64,000 bases of DNA from Arthrobacter sp. MN05-02. Its GTDB lineage: Bacteria > Actinomycetota > Actinomycetes > Actinomycetales > Micrococcaceae. The stretch is from NCBI GenBank assembly GCA_004001285.1, contig AP018697.1, positions 3,100,001 to 3,164,000 of the forward strand, read 5' to 3'. The notes beneath the pieces are model-generated. The model did not search any database. It saw only the letters and a list, made by a program, of their open reading frames with translations, and was not told the DNA's origin. Made by a program: the position numbers and the translations under genes. Shown in pieces: positions 52,408-62,611 of the stretch (position 1 is the stretch's first letter; each line of letters starts with the position of its first letter).

Positions 52408-55400
52408 GTGAGCCACGCCGATGACGCCAAGAGTTCCATCACGCTTCCTCCGGCCCCTGCGGACCAGCAGGTGCTGCTCGACGAGGGCGGCGTCGCCTGC
52501 TGGAGCGAAGCGGTCCCGATCGATACGTACGCGCCCGACGAACCGGACGAATATCCGATGTTCCTGGACCGTCGCGTCTATCAGGGCTCGAGCGGTCGGG
52601 TTTATCCCATCCCCTTCACCGACCGCATCTCCACCACGAAACGGCCCCGCCTCTGGCAGGCCGTGCACCTCGAGAACCAGTGGATCCGGCTGATGATCCT
52701 GCCCGAACTGGGCGGGCGTATCCATATCGGCTACGACAAGACCAACGGATATGACTTCTTCTACCGCAACAACGTCATCAAACCGGCTCTGGTGGGGCTT
52801 GCTGGCCCGTGGATCTCCGGCGGGGTCGAGTTCAACTGGCCGCAGCACCACCGGCCAGGCACCTACCTACCGGTCGAGACCTCCATCGAACGCTTCGGGG
52901 ACGGGTCGGCGACGGTCTGGCAGAGCGATCTCGACCCGCTGCAGCGGATGCGGGGAACCCACGGCATCCGGATCCGCCCGGACAGCTCCGTCATCGAAGT
53001 GGCGGTACGCCTGTACAACCGGACGGACGAGCCGCAGACGTTTCTCTGGTGGGCGAACGTCGCAGCTCGGGTCCATGACGACTACCAGGCGTTCTTCCCT
53101 CCGGATGTCCACTACGTGGCCGACCACGCCCGGAGAGCCGTCACGGCTTTTCCCCGGGCGGACAGACCGTACTACGGCGTCGACTACCCGGCCTGCGTCA
53201 GCGAGTCCCGTCCGGACGCGGACCGCATCGACTACTACAGCAACATTCCTGTTCCCACCTCCTACATGATCACCGACACCGAGGACTCCTTCTTCGGCGG
53301 GTACGACCATCGCGCGGACGCCGGCTTCGTCCACTGGGCGGACCGGTCGATCGCGCCCGGCAAGAAGCAGTGGACCTGGGGCAACGGTCCGGTCGGTCAT
53401 GCCTGGGACCGCCTCCTCACCGATTCGGACGGCCCCTATGTCGAACTCATGGCCGGCGTCTTCACCGACAACCAGCCGGACTTCAGCTACCTCGCGCCCG
53501 GTGAGACACGCACCTTCAGCCAGTTCTGGTACCCCATTCGGGCCATCGGCCCAGCCCATCGGGCCACCCGGGACATCGCCGTCTCACTCCGCTGCGACGA
53601 GGATGCTTCGATCGTCGAGGTCGGAGTGGCAAGCGCCAAAGTGCTCGACGACGTCCGCGTCATCCTTTCCCTGGACGGCACGATCCTGTGGGAGACCGAT
53701 ACCGCCGTCACGCCGGCCACGCCCTTCACGGCGACCGTGCCGTTCCACCTCCCGGCCACCCCTGACCGCCTCACGCTGCAGGTCCTGGAGAGAGGTGTGG
53801 AGCTTATCGCGTGGACCCCGCCCTCCGGTGCCATCGACGCCATCGAGCCGTGGGTGGCCACAGAACCCCCAGCACCGGCCGCCATGGCGTCAGCCGACGA
53901 GCTGTACGTCACCGGGACGCACCTCCAGCAGTACCGGCACCCGACACGATCCGCGGCACAGTACTTCCAGGAAGCACTCGACCGGGACCCGCACGACTCC
54001 CGGTCCTGCCTGGCGCTTGGCACCTGGCACCAGCGGCGTGGCGAATACGGGAAAGCCCGGGAGCTGTACCAGCGGGCGCTCGCACGACTGACGTCGCGAA
54101 ACCTCAATCCGCCGACCGGCGAAGCCCACTACCGCCTCGCACTGCTTGCCGAACGGACCGGACGCCTCGACGAGGCGGCGGCCTACTTCAGGAAAGCCGC
54201 CTGGGACAAGGCCTGGGCGCATCCGTCGCACCTCGGTGCAGCCCGTACTGCGTTGCGCACCGGGCAGCCGCGCGAGGCGCTCCACTACGCTCGCGCCGCA
54301 CAACAGCACGATCTGCTGAGCCCCGCCGCACAGCACGCGATGATCGTGGCGCTGCGTCGAACGGGAGACGCTAATCACGCCGAGCAGCTGCTCGAGCGAT
54401 GCCTCACCGGAGATCCGCTCGATCCGGTGGCGCTGGCCCTCGCGAACAGGCTGGAGCCAATCGACCCGCGAACAACTCTCACCGTCGCCTCGGACCTGTG
54501 GCGTCTCGGCGACACCGGAGCCGCACTCGACCTCACCGCGCATCCACCCGCAGCATCCCTGAGTACGTTCGGGAACCAGGAACCGCTGCGGCACTACCTG
54601 AGGGCCCTGTGGCTCGATGCGCTGGGCGATACAGCCGGCGCATCTGCCGAGCGGGCGGAAGCCCGCGGGTCGACGTCGAAGTACGCCTTTCCCTCGGGTC
54701 TGGACGAGTACGACGCGCTGGTCGCTGCCAGAACATCGGATCCGACGGACCATGTCGCCCACGCCCTCCTGGGTGCCTGGCTGCTCGATGCCGGGCGGAC
54801 GGCCGAAGCACGCGAAGCACTTCAGCATGCTACGGAACTCGGGTCGACCGACCCTGTGGCATGGCGGAACGCGGCGGTCGCGACGATCAACAGCGGCGAA
54901 CCCACCACGGACGGCGCACGCTACTTCGACCGGGCGCTGGAACTCCGGCCCGGTGATCCGCGTCTCGTCTTCGAACGTGCCCTCCTGGCCGCACTGGCCG
55001 AGGAGCCCCTCGAGGACCGCCTCCACCGCATCGAGCACTACGGCACCGCAGTCCTCGTCCGCGACGACCTGACCCTGCACTACGTCGACCTGCTGGTCGA
55101 TACGGGAAGATCGGACGACGCCCTCGCCATCATGCAGCAACGCACCTTCCAGCCCTTCGAGGGCGGGGAGGGCAAGGCCCTTGCGGCGTACGACCGGGCG
55201 TCCCTCGCCGTCGCCCGCCGTCTTCTCGACTCCGACCCTTCGTCCGCAGCAGAGCTGCTCGAAGCAGGAATCGACGCCCCGGCCAACCTCTCGGAAGGTC
55301 GGCATCCCGCGAACAGCCTGGCCGAGCGCTACGTCCTGCTCGGCGAGGCACTCGAGCTGCTGGGCGACAGCGACGGAGCACTGAAGGCCTACGCCCGCGG

Positions 55401-55704
55401 ATGCGTCGGCCCCGACCCACTGGCGGTGGGTCGCGCTGTCGATCAGCAGGACTTCTGGCACGGCGTCGCCTGCCTCAAGCTCGGCGATGACGCCAAAGCG
55501 ACGGACACGTGGGCGAGCCTCGACACCCGGGCGGACGAACTCGAGCTGGCCGGGTCACAGGTGGACTACTTCGCCACCTCGCTTCCCGAACTGCTGCTCT
55601 TCACCCAGCACCCCGGGACCGAGCAGGCGCTGCTGGCACGCCGGCTCAGGAGTCTCGCCGATCAGGGCCGGGCCCTCCACCTCAAGGAAGTGAGCACTCC
55701 GTGA
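52408..55704 (+). CDS. DUF5107 and TPR-repeat protein
   Basis: A 1098-residue protein. Residues about 40-390 form a beta-rich DUF5107 domain (LENQWIRLMILPELGGRIHI, then GPWISGGVEFNWPQHHRP). Residues about 500-1090 hold TPR repeats (AAQYFQEALDRDPHDSRSCL is one). There is no signal peptide, so it is likely cytoplasmic. DUF5107 proteins sit in glycan-use loci and have an aldose-epimerase-like fold; no reaction is proven. It starts with a GTG 7 bases after TAGTGT and is coupled to the next gene by a GTGA overlap. Confidence 0.75.
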   Translation: MSHADDAKSSITLPPAPADQQVLLDEGGVACWSEAVPIDTYAPDEPDEYPMFLDRRVYQGSSGRVYPIPFTDRISTTKRPRLWQAVHLENQWIRLMILPELGGRIHIGYDKTNGYDFFYRNNVIKPALVGLAGPWISGGVEFNWPQHHRPGTYLPVETSIERFGDGSATVWQSDLDPLQRMRGTHGIRIRPDSSVIEVAVRLYNRTDEPQTFLWWANVAARVHDDYQAFFPPDVHYVADHARRAVTAFPRADRPYYGVDYPACVSESRPDADRIDYYSNIPVPTSYMITDTEDSFFGGYDHRADAGFVHWADRSIAPGKKQWTWGNGPVGHAWDRLLTDSDGPYVELMAGVFTDNQPDFSYLAPGETRTFSQFWYPIRAIGPAHRATRDIAVSLRCDEDASIVEVGVASAKVLDDVRVILSLDGTILWETDTAVTPATPFTATVPFHLPATPDRLTLQVLERGVELIAWTPPSGAIDAIEPWVATEPPAPAAMASADELYVTGTHLQQYRHPTRSAAQYFQEALDRDPHDSRSCLALGTWHQRRGEYGKARELYQRALARLTSRNLNPPTGEAHYRLALLAERTGRLDEAAAYFRKAAWDKAWAHPSHLGAARTALRTGQPREALHYARAAQQHDLLSPAAQHAMIVALRRTGDANHAEQLLERCLTGDPLDPVALALANRLEPIDPRTTLTVASDLWRLGDTGAALDLTAHPPAASLSTFGNQEPLRHYLRALWLDALGDTAGASAERAEARGSTSKYAFPSGLDEYDALVAARTSDPTDHVAHALLGAWLLDAGRTAEAREALQHATELGSTDPVAWRNAAVATINSGEPTTDGARYFDRALELRPGDPRLVFERALLAALAEEPLEDRLHRIEHYGTAVLVRDDLTLHYVDLLVDTGRSDDALAIMQQRTFQPFEGGEGKALAAYDRASLAVARRLLDSDPSSAAELLEAGIDAPANLSEGRHPANSLAERYVLLGEALELLGDSDGALKAYARGCVGPDPLAVGRAVDQQDFWHGVACLKLGDDAKATDTWASLDTRADELELAGSQVDYFATSLPELLLFTQHPGTEQALLARRLRSLADQGRALHLKEVSTP

Positions 55705-57008
55705 CGAACCGATACCTGGGCTCGGGCACCGTCGATTCCACCCACTCCGGGCTGACCGGCCCCATCCCGGGGCACCTCCCCGGCCGGCTCACCATCAGCC
55801 TGTGGGACTTCTCCTGGTACACCAGAGCGGAACCGGGCGGACCCTACGCAGACCTCGATGCAGCCTGCGCCGAGACGGCTGCGCTGGGCTACAACACCAT
55901 CCGGATCTGCGCAGCACCGTTGCTCCTCTTCGGGCGCCTCGGCCTCGACGACCTGGCAAGCGCATTGGACATCGAAGGCCTCGGCGCACGGCCGGACGGA
56001 GGCTACTTCGGGCAACGTACCCGGTGGTACGACGCACCCGGTGGCTACACGGTCAACCTGCACGACCGCCTGACGGAACTGTTCGACGCCGCCGCCAGGC
56101 TCGGGCTCGTCGTCATCCTCGCCAGCTGGGAGTACCAGCAATCCCCGGCGTTCGCGCGATCCCAGGAGTGGTTCCGCGCCATCGACGGGGTTGCACTCGG
56201 TGACCGCTACGCACTCCTCGCAGCGGCATGGGACAGGCTCATCACGGCCCTCACCAGTGCGGGCCATCGACAGCGGATCGCTCTGGTCGAGCTGCACAAC
56301 GAGGTCGATTTCTCCATCCTGCCCGCGCTGCAGGACGGCGGCAGCGACGCGGTCCTGCAACTCCGCGAGCAACACCCCGACCTGCTCATCACCGCGAGCT
56401 ACGGGAAGCCCCCGCACCTCACCATGCACGAGCTCCCCGGCGGCCTGGGTGCGGCACAGTTCCACATCTACAGCTACGGGGTGCTCGACGCCCTGCAGAA
56501 ACGAATCGACATCCGATCCGAGAACACCGCCAACTTCCCCAACCCCGAACTGAGAACCCTGCTGCGGGCGGATGCACCGACCCCGGCCGACTACGGTCGG
56601 GCAGCGGAGTGGAAGTACGCTGCGACCGTGGTGACCGATCAGATGGTGTACGGGTACGACTGGATCGACGCCGATGCCTGGGATGCCTGGTTGTACAACG
56701 AATACGGCACGTACCGCGAGGTCATGCGCCGCGAGATCGAATCACGGGTGATCGCCGTCGCAGGCTGGGCGCGATGGCAGCAGGTACCGGCGGTCATCGG
56801 TGAGGGCTGGATCGGCTACACCCCCCTCCTCGGCACCTTCGAGGAAGGACCCGTCGGTCGGGAACTGGCAGTCCATGGCATCACCACCGCCCTCGATCAC
56901 GGCGTATGGGGCATGGTGCTCGGATCCAACGCTGCACCGCACCACCCCTTCTGGTTCAGCAAGGCATGGCAGCAGCAGACGAACGCCCTGATCCTCGATC
57001 ATCCGTAG
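55701..57008 (+). CDS. Clan-A (GH5-like) glycoside hydrolase, cellulase-like family
   Basis: A 435-residue TIM-barrel protein without a signal peptide. The acid/base is E201 in ALVELHNEVDF and the nucleophile E368 in AVIGEGWIGYTP, the GH5-type pair. WDFSWYTRAEPGGPYADLDA near the N-terminus is characteristic of the cellulase-like family. The GTG start overlaps the DUF5107-TPR stop codon, so both are made together. It likely cuts an oligosaccharide in the cytoplasm after uptake. Its family number is not assigned here. Confidence 0.7.
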   Translation: MTNRYLGSGTVDSTHSGLTGPIPGHLPGRLTISLWDFSWYTRAEPGGPYADLDAACAETAALGYNTIRICAAPLLLFGRLGLDDLASALDIEGLGARPDGGYFGQRTRWYDAPGGYTVNLHDRLTELFDAAARLGLVVILASWEYQQSPAFARSQEWFRAIDGVALGDRYALLAAAWDRLITALTSAGHRQRIALVELHNEVDFSILPALQDGGSDAVLQLREQHPDLLITASYGKPPHLTMHELPGGLGAAQFHIYSYGVLDALQKRIDIRSENTANFPNPELRTLLRADAPTPADYGRAAEWKYAATVVTDQMVYGYDWIDADAWDAWLYNEYGTYREVMRREIESRVIAVAGWARWQQVPAVIGEGWIGYTPLLGTFEEGPVGRELAVHGITTALDHGVWGMVLGSNAAPHHPFWFSKAWQQQTNALILDHP

Positions 57009-57138
57009 ACGGCGGTGACCCGACAGTACTTCGGTTGTCGCGAATCGGTGCAGTCGCCCATCCGCTCAGTAGACGCATGACCCATCACCCGTTCGCTGTC
57101 CGATCGCCCATTCTCATGGTCTTTTCACCGTGACCTCG

Positions 57139-57144
57139 TACAAT
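57139..57144 (+). promoter_or_regulatory. -10 candidate TACAAT of the CNNM operon
   Basis: TACAAT at 57139-57144, 9 bases before an ATG that opens a 32-codon upstream ORF. Confidence 0.45.
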
Positions 57145-57153
57145 GGGTCCACT

Positions 57154-57239
57154 ATGGATGACCCCCCGACTCATAAACCCGTGCCCCTCACCCGCTTGAA
57201 CGCCGCAGAAGCCGGCCGATCGAGGATGGGGGGCGCACC

Positions 57240-57252
<13 letters not shown>
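57154..57252 (+). CDS. Possible 32-residue upstream ORF overlapping the CNNM gene start
   Basis: ATG at 57154 opens a frame of 32 codons (MDDPPTHKPVPLTRL, and so on) that ends with TGA at 57250-57252, 12 bases inside the next gene. It begins 2 or 3 bases after a predicted transcription start. No homology is known. It could couple or attenuate translation of the CNNM gene; chance is also possible. Confidence 0.3.
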
Positions 57253-58605
<1,353 letters not shown>

Positions 58606-58613
<8 letters not shown>

Positions 58614-59646
58614 ATATCTGCCCGGAATCATCTGGCTGGTCGTCCTGTTGGCCGCCAATGCCTTCTTCGTCGGCGCCGAGTTCGCCGTCATCTCCGCCCG
58701 TCGTTCCCAGATCGAACCCCGCGCCGACGAGGGCAGCAAAGCCGCGAAGACGACCTTGTGGGCGATGGAACACGCGACACTCATGCTGGCCACCAGCCAG
58801 CTCGGCATCACCGTGTTTTCCCTGGTGATCCTCAACGTCTCCGAACCGGCCATCCACCACCTGCTCGAATATCCGCTGGCCCTCACGCCCATCCCACCCG
58901 AAGCCATCGGGATCATCGCATTCGTCGTCGCACTGCTGCTGGTGACGTTCCTGCACGTGGTCCTGGGCGAAATGGTCCCGAAGAACATCTCGTTCTCCGT
59001 CCCCACCCGCGCAGCCCTCATCCTGGCACCACCGCTCGTGTTCGTCTCCAAGGTGGTCAGGCCCGTTATCTGGTCGCTCAACGGCATCGCCAACGGCATC
59101 CTGCGCCTGTTCAAGGTCGAGCCCAAGGATGAAGCAACCAGCGCGTTCACCCTCGACGAGGTCGCGACCATCGTGCAGCAGTCGACGAAGGAAGGCCTCC
59201 TCGCCGACGGCAGCGGAACCCTGACCAAAGCCTTCGATTTCACGTCGAAGACGGTCGCCGACGTCGAAGTGCCACTGGCCGGTATCGTGCGCGTACCCGA
59301 GACTGCGAGCCCGGCGGACATCCAGCAGGCCGTGCACCGTCACGGCTACTCCCGATACATCCTCACCGTCGGCGAGGAGCCCACCGGATACATCCATCTC
59401 AAGGACGTCGTGGACCTCACCCGCCCGGACATGTTCACCGCCCCGATCCCGCAGAAAAGAATCAGGCGCCTCGCCTCGGCCTACCGGGGTAGTGACCTGG
59501 AAGACGCCCTGGCGACCATGAGGCGGACCGGAGCGCACATCGCCCGCGTGTTCGACGCCGAGGGCAACACCACCGGCATGCTCTTCCTCGAAGACATCCT
59601 CGAAGAGCTCGTCGGAGAAGTCCAGGACGCCACCAGCACCGTGTGA
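58606..59646 (+). CDS. Second CNNM-type protein (DUF21, CBS), shorter
   Basis: A 346-residue protein: DUF21 (about 1-190; FVGAEFAVISARRSQIEPRA and VLGEMVPKNISFSVPTRAAL) and CBS repeats, ending without the CorC_HlyC domain (last motif ILEELVGEVQDAT). The ATG overlaps the first gene's stop. In many actinobacteria the two proteins are paired, and a heteromeric transporter is likely. The pair is a natural unit for divalent-cation transport. Confidence 0.88.
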
Positions 59647-59686
59647 ACAGTTCGTAGACCGTCCGCTCGGTGGTGGCGTGCAGGAC

Positions 59687-59851
59687 CTATCGGCGTGCCG
59701 CGGACCGGACGCGCTGCAGCACGACCAGGGCTACCGATGCCACGAGAACGACCAGGCCCACGTAGAGCAGGAACTTCAGCGCCTCGACAGCCACGCCGAC
59801 GATGAGGAGGACGAGCGCGACCAGGGCGAGGACGATCAGCAGGGGTTTCAT
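59687..59851 (-). CDS. Small two-helix membrane protein (54 residues)
   Basis: On the complement, ATG at 59851 opens 54 codons: MKPLLIVLALVALVLLIVGV, then ALKFLLYVGLVVLVASVALV, and a basic tail QRVRSAARR. Two hydrophobic helices and a positively charged end suit a small inner-membrane protein. A CTGGAG site lies 2 bases upstream. It is convergent with the CNNM pair. Proteins of this shape are common in actinobacteria, with no known role. Confidence 0.6.
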   Translation of the reverse strand: MKPLLIVLALVALVLLIVGVAVEALKFLLYVGLVVLVASVALVVLQRVRSAARR

Positions 59852-59938
59852 GACTCCAGTATGCCGGGGGCGTCGATCTCCTTCGAATCGTCCGGCTGGA
59901 CCCGGTGACGACGATCACCTATGGCCGGATGCGCCGTC

Positions 59939-61471
59939 CTAGCCGAAGGGGTTGGTGTCCTGGCAGGACACCTCGTCCGCTGTCTGGTTGATCGTGCCGG
60001 TGACGTCCGGGGCCTGCAGCTCGTCGATACCGTCCTGGGCGTCGGCCCCCACGTAGACCTGGACGCCGTGGATGGACTCGTCCGCTGAGATGAAAGCTGC
60101 GGGGATGCCGAGTGCTGCGGCGAGTGCGTACGCTCCCTCGGCGAAGCCGTCGCTGTAGTACACGCCGGTGGAGGGTGTGTACGGGGCCGGGATGTCCTGC
60201 ACATCGCTGAATCCGGCGGCCTCGAGCATCGGACGCAGTGTCGCGCTGATGGTCGAACCCCCGGTATCGGCGGTACCGTCGGCGATGGTCACGGGCACCG
60301 AGCTCATCGCCTGGTCGGATCCCCCGTCCGATGCCTCCCCGGTCGAGGGTGGCTGCGCGTCCGTGTCGCCGGTGGCCTCGGTCGCGGGCGTCGTCAGGTC
60401 GGCATCGGCACGCAGGGCGCTGAAGAGTTCGGCGGCGATCGGCCCGTCGAGGTCGAGACGGTTCGGGTCGGCCGCGGGCACGGTGGGTACCGCGATGAAG
60501 TTGACCCTCTTCGGGTCGATGTCCTTGAGCCGGTCGGCGATGGTGACCATCGCGGGGATTGACGCGAGCTTCGTGTCGACCGTGAGGTTGCTGGTCAGGG
60601 CGTCCGCGATCCCCAGCAGGCGGTGGGGATCGCGGAGTGTGCCCTCGTCCTTGATTTTGCGGGTCAGTGACCCGAGGAATGCCTGCTGGGCCTGGATCCT
60701 GCCGAGGTCGCCTCCGTCACCGAAGGCGGCTCGTGCACGGAGGAAAGCCAAGGCCTGCTCGCCCTGCACGCTCGAGGTACCTGCGGGAAGCTTCAGTCCG
60801 GACTTCGGTTCGTCGGCGGCCTCGGTGACGCAGACGTCCACCCCGCCCACGGCGTTGGAGAGTTCGGTGACGGCGTGGAAGTCGGCCAGCATGAAGTGGT
60901 CGATCTCCAGGCCTGTCAGCTCATTGACGGTGTCGACGGCACATCCCGGGCCCGCATCACGCATCGCGCTGTTGATCATGGCACCCGGCCGTTCCTCGAA
61001 GTGCTGACCGGTCCGGGCATCGGTGCACGAGGGGATGTCCACGAGGAGGTCCTTGGGGAAGCTCAGGACGTTGACCACGGAGTTGTCCTCCGCAAGATCC
61101 AGCAGCATCATGACGTCCGCCTGGCCGTAACCCGCCGCATCATCCTCCGAGCCGTAGCCGGCGTTCGGGCCACTCCGAGTGTCCGAGCCCAGGACCAGGA
61201 TCTGCAGCCGGTCCGTCCGGTCATCGGCGACGCCCTGTGTACGATCGCCTCCGGCGCTCAGGTCGAACGACTCCACGTTCGTGACCAGGCGGACGGTCCA
61301 GTAACCGGCGAACACGACGACGGCGGCTACGGCTGTGATGGCCACCACCGAGATGAGACGAAGCCAGCGGGGACGCGGTGGCTGCAGTCCTACCGAGCTC
61401 GCCGCGACGAGGCCCCCCTGCCCCGGATAGGTCAGGCGGCGGCCGGGGTCGTGCTCATGGTGATCGGTCAA
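59939..61471 (-). CDS. LytR-CpsA-Psr (LCP) family protein
   Basis: A 510-residue membrane-anchored protein. One N-terminal helix (LISVVAITAVAAVVVFAGYW) follows a cytoplasmic tail. The LCP domain (about 80-300) shows LVLGSDTRSGPNAGYGSEDD, ADVMMLLDLAEDN, FPKDLLVDIP and ALAFLRARAAFGDGGDLGRI. A LytR_C domain (about 400-500; VTIADGTADTGGSTISATLR) ends it. LCP enzymes attach wall polymers to peptidoglycan. The TTG at 61471 is chosen because GGAGGA lies 7 bases upstream. It is divergent from the DUF368 gene. Confidence 0.9.
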   Translation of the reverse strand: MTDHHEHDPGRRLTYPGQGGLVAASSVGLQPPRPRWLRLISVVAITAVAAVVVFAGYWTVRLVTNVESFDLSAGGDRTQGVADDRTDRLQILVLGSDTRSGPNAGYGSEDDAAGYGQADVMMLLDLAEDNSVVNVLSFPKDLLVDIPSCTDARTGQHFEERPGAMINSAMRDAGPGCAVDTVNELTGLEIDHFMLADFHAVTELSNAVGGVDVCVTEAADEPKSGLKLPAGTSSVQGEQALAFLRARAAFGDGGDLGRIQAQQAFLGSLTRKIKDEGTLRDPHRLLGIADALTSNLTVDTKLASIPAMVTIADRLKDIDPKRVNFIAVPTVPAADPNRLDLDGPIAAELFSALRADADLTTPATEATGDTDAQPPSTGEASDGGSDQAMSSVPVTIADGTADTGGSTISATLRPMLEAAGFSDVQDIPAPYTPSTGVYYSDGFAEGAYALAAALGIPAAFISADESIHGVQVYVGADAQDGIDELQAPDVTGTINQTADEVSCQDTNPFG

Positions 61472-61620
61472 ATGTACAGTCCTCCGTGTCGGGCTGACAC
61501 GATAGCAAACCGCGCTGGACGCTCTCCGGGCTCCCCGCGCGCGATCACGGCCTGCCATCGGTTCCATCACGGATTGGTCACCATCGTTCCGACGGTTGTT
61601 AGCACCCCCATCCGGGTGGC

Positions 61621-61626
61621 TAGTGT
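61621..61626 (+). promoter_or_regulatory. -10 hexamer TAGTGT of a likely leaderless DUF368 transcript
   Basis: TAGTGT, then TGAAACA, then GTG at 61634. No Shine-Dalgarno. Confidence 0.55.
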
Positions 61627-61633
61627 TGAAACA

Positions 61634-62611
61634 GTGACTTCCTCCTCTCCGATCACGCACACTGCAAAGAATCGGCTGGTGTCGGGTGTCGCCCATGCTG
61701 TCCGGGGCTCCCTGATCGGCCTGGTCGAGTTGGTGCCCGGCGTCTCCGGTGGGACGGTCGCACTCGTCCTCGGAATCTACGACCGCCTCGTCCTGTCGGC
61801 GCGCCAGCTCATCGGCGGAGCCGTCCGCAGCACCACGCGGTCCATCGGCCGACGTGGTTCGGCTGTGCCTCCACCACGCTTCGCCGGCGTCGAATGGTCG
61901 CTGATCCTGCCACTCGCCGTCGGCATGTTCCTGGCCCTGTTCGCCCTTTCCGGGCCCCTCCACACCTTCGTCGAGGCACAGCCCGTCATCTCGAAGGCAC
62001 TGTTCCTCGGCATGGTGTCCGCGAGTCTGCTCGTACCCATCAGCATGGCCCGGGACTCACTGCCCTCCGGCCCCGACCGCGCCACCGTGTCCCGGTTCGT
62101 CGGAGCGGCCGTCGTTCTCGTCGTCGCCGCGGCCGTGTTCAAGCTCCTGGGCCTGCCGACGCTGGTGATCGGGGATCCGCCCGGGTGGGTCATCGCCCTC
62201 AGCGGGGCGGCAGCGGTCTGCGCCCTGGCCCTTCCCGGGCTCTCCGGTTCCTTCATCCTCCTCACCTTCGGCATGTACGAACCGACCCTGGAAGCGGTCA
62301 GCAGCAGGAACGGGAGCTACCTGGTGGTCTTCATCGCGGGCGCGCTCGTGGGGCTCGTCTCCGTGGTGCAGCTCCTGGCGTACCTCCTGCGCGTGCACCG
62401 GCGTATGGTCCTCCTGGTCGCGACCGGCCTGATCCTCGGGTCGTTGCGCGCCCTCTGGCCCTGGCAGGACGGCGACGCCTTCCTGGCACCTCCTGCGGAG
62501 GGGTGGGCGGGCCCACTGATCGCCTTCTCCGCAGGGGCCGTGGGGGTGCTGCTGCTCTGGTGGCAGGACCGACGCCGGGCATCGGCCGGACCCGTCGGAG
62601 GGCACGCATGA
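61634..62611 (+). CDS. DUF368 membrane protein (polyprenyl-phosphate transporter family)
   Basis: A 325-residue, multi-helix protein. The family signature is GLVELVPGVSGGTVALVLGI and a second ALALPGLSGSFILLTFG repeat. DUF368 proteins (PopT) were shown to return undecaprenyl phosphate across the membrane, supporting cell-wall polymer synthesis. The GTG start at 61634 is 7 bases after TAGTGT; a longer open frame upstream lacks homology. It overlaps the AI-2E gene by 4 bp (ATGA). The LCP gene beside it uses polyprenyl-linked polymers, so they are functionally linked. Confidence 0.85.
   Translation: MTSSSPITHTAKNRLVSGVAHAVRGSLIGLVELVPGVSGGTVALVLGIYDRLVLSARQLIGGAVRSTTRSIGRRGSAVPPPRFAGVEWSLILPLAVGMFLALFALSGPLHTFVEAQPVISKALFLGMVSASLLVPISMARDSLPSGPDRATVSRFVGAAVVLVVAAAVFKLLGLPTLVIGDPPGWVIALSGAAAVCALALPGLSGSFILLTFGMYEPTLEAVSSRNGSYLVVFIAGALVGLVSVVQLLAYLLRVHRRMVLLVATGLILGSLRALWPWQDGDAFLAPPAEGWAGPLIAFSAGAVGVLLLWWQDRRRASAGPVGGHA

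Noticed and set aside
57009..57239. Possible M-box or other Mg2+ riboswitch before the CNNM pair
   Set aside because: No M-box or ykoK core is visible; only a promoter-like hexamer and a short upstream ORF are.
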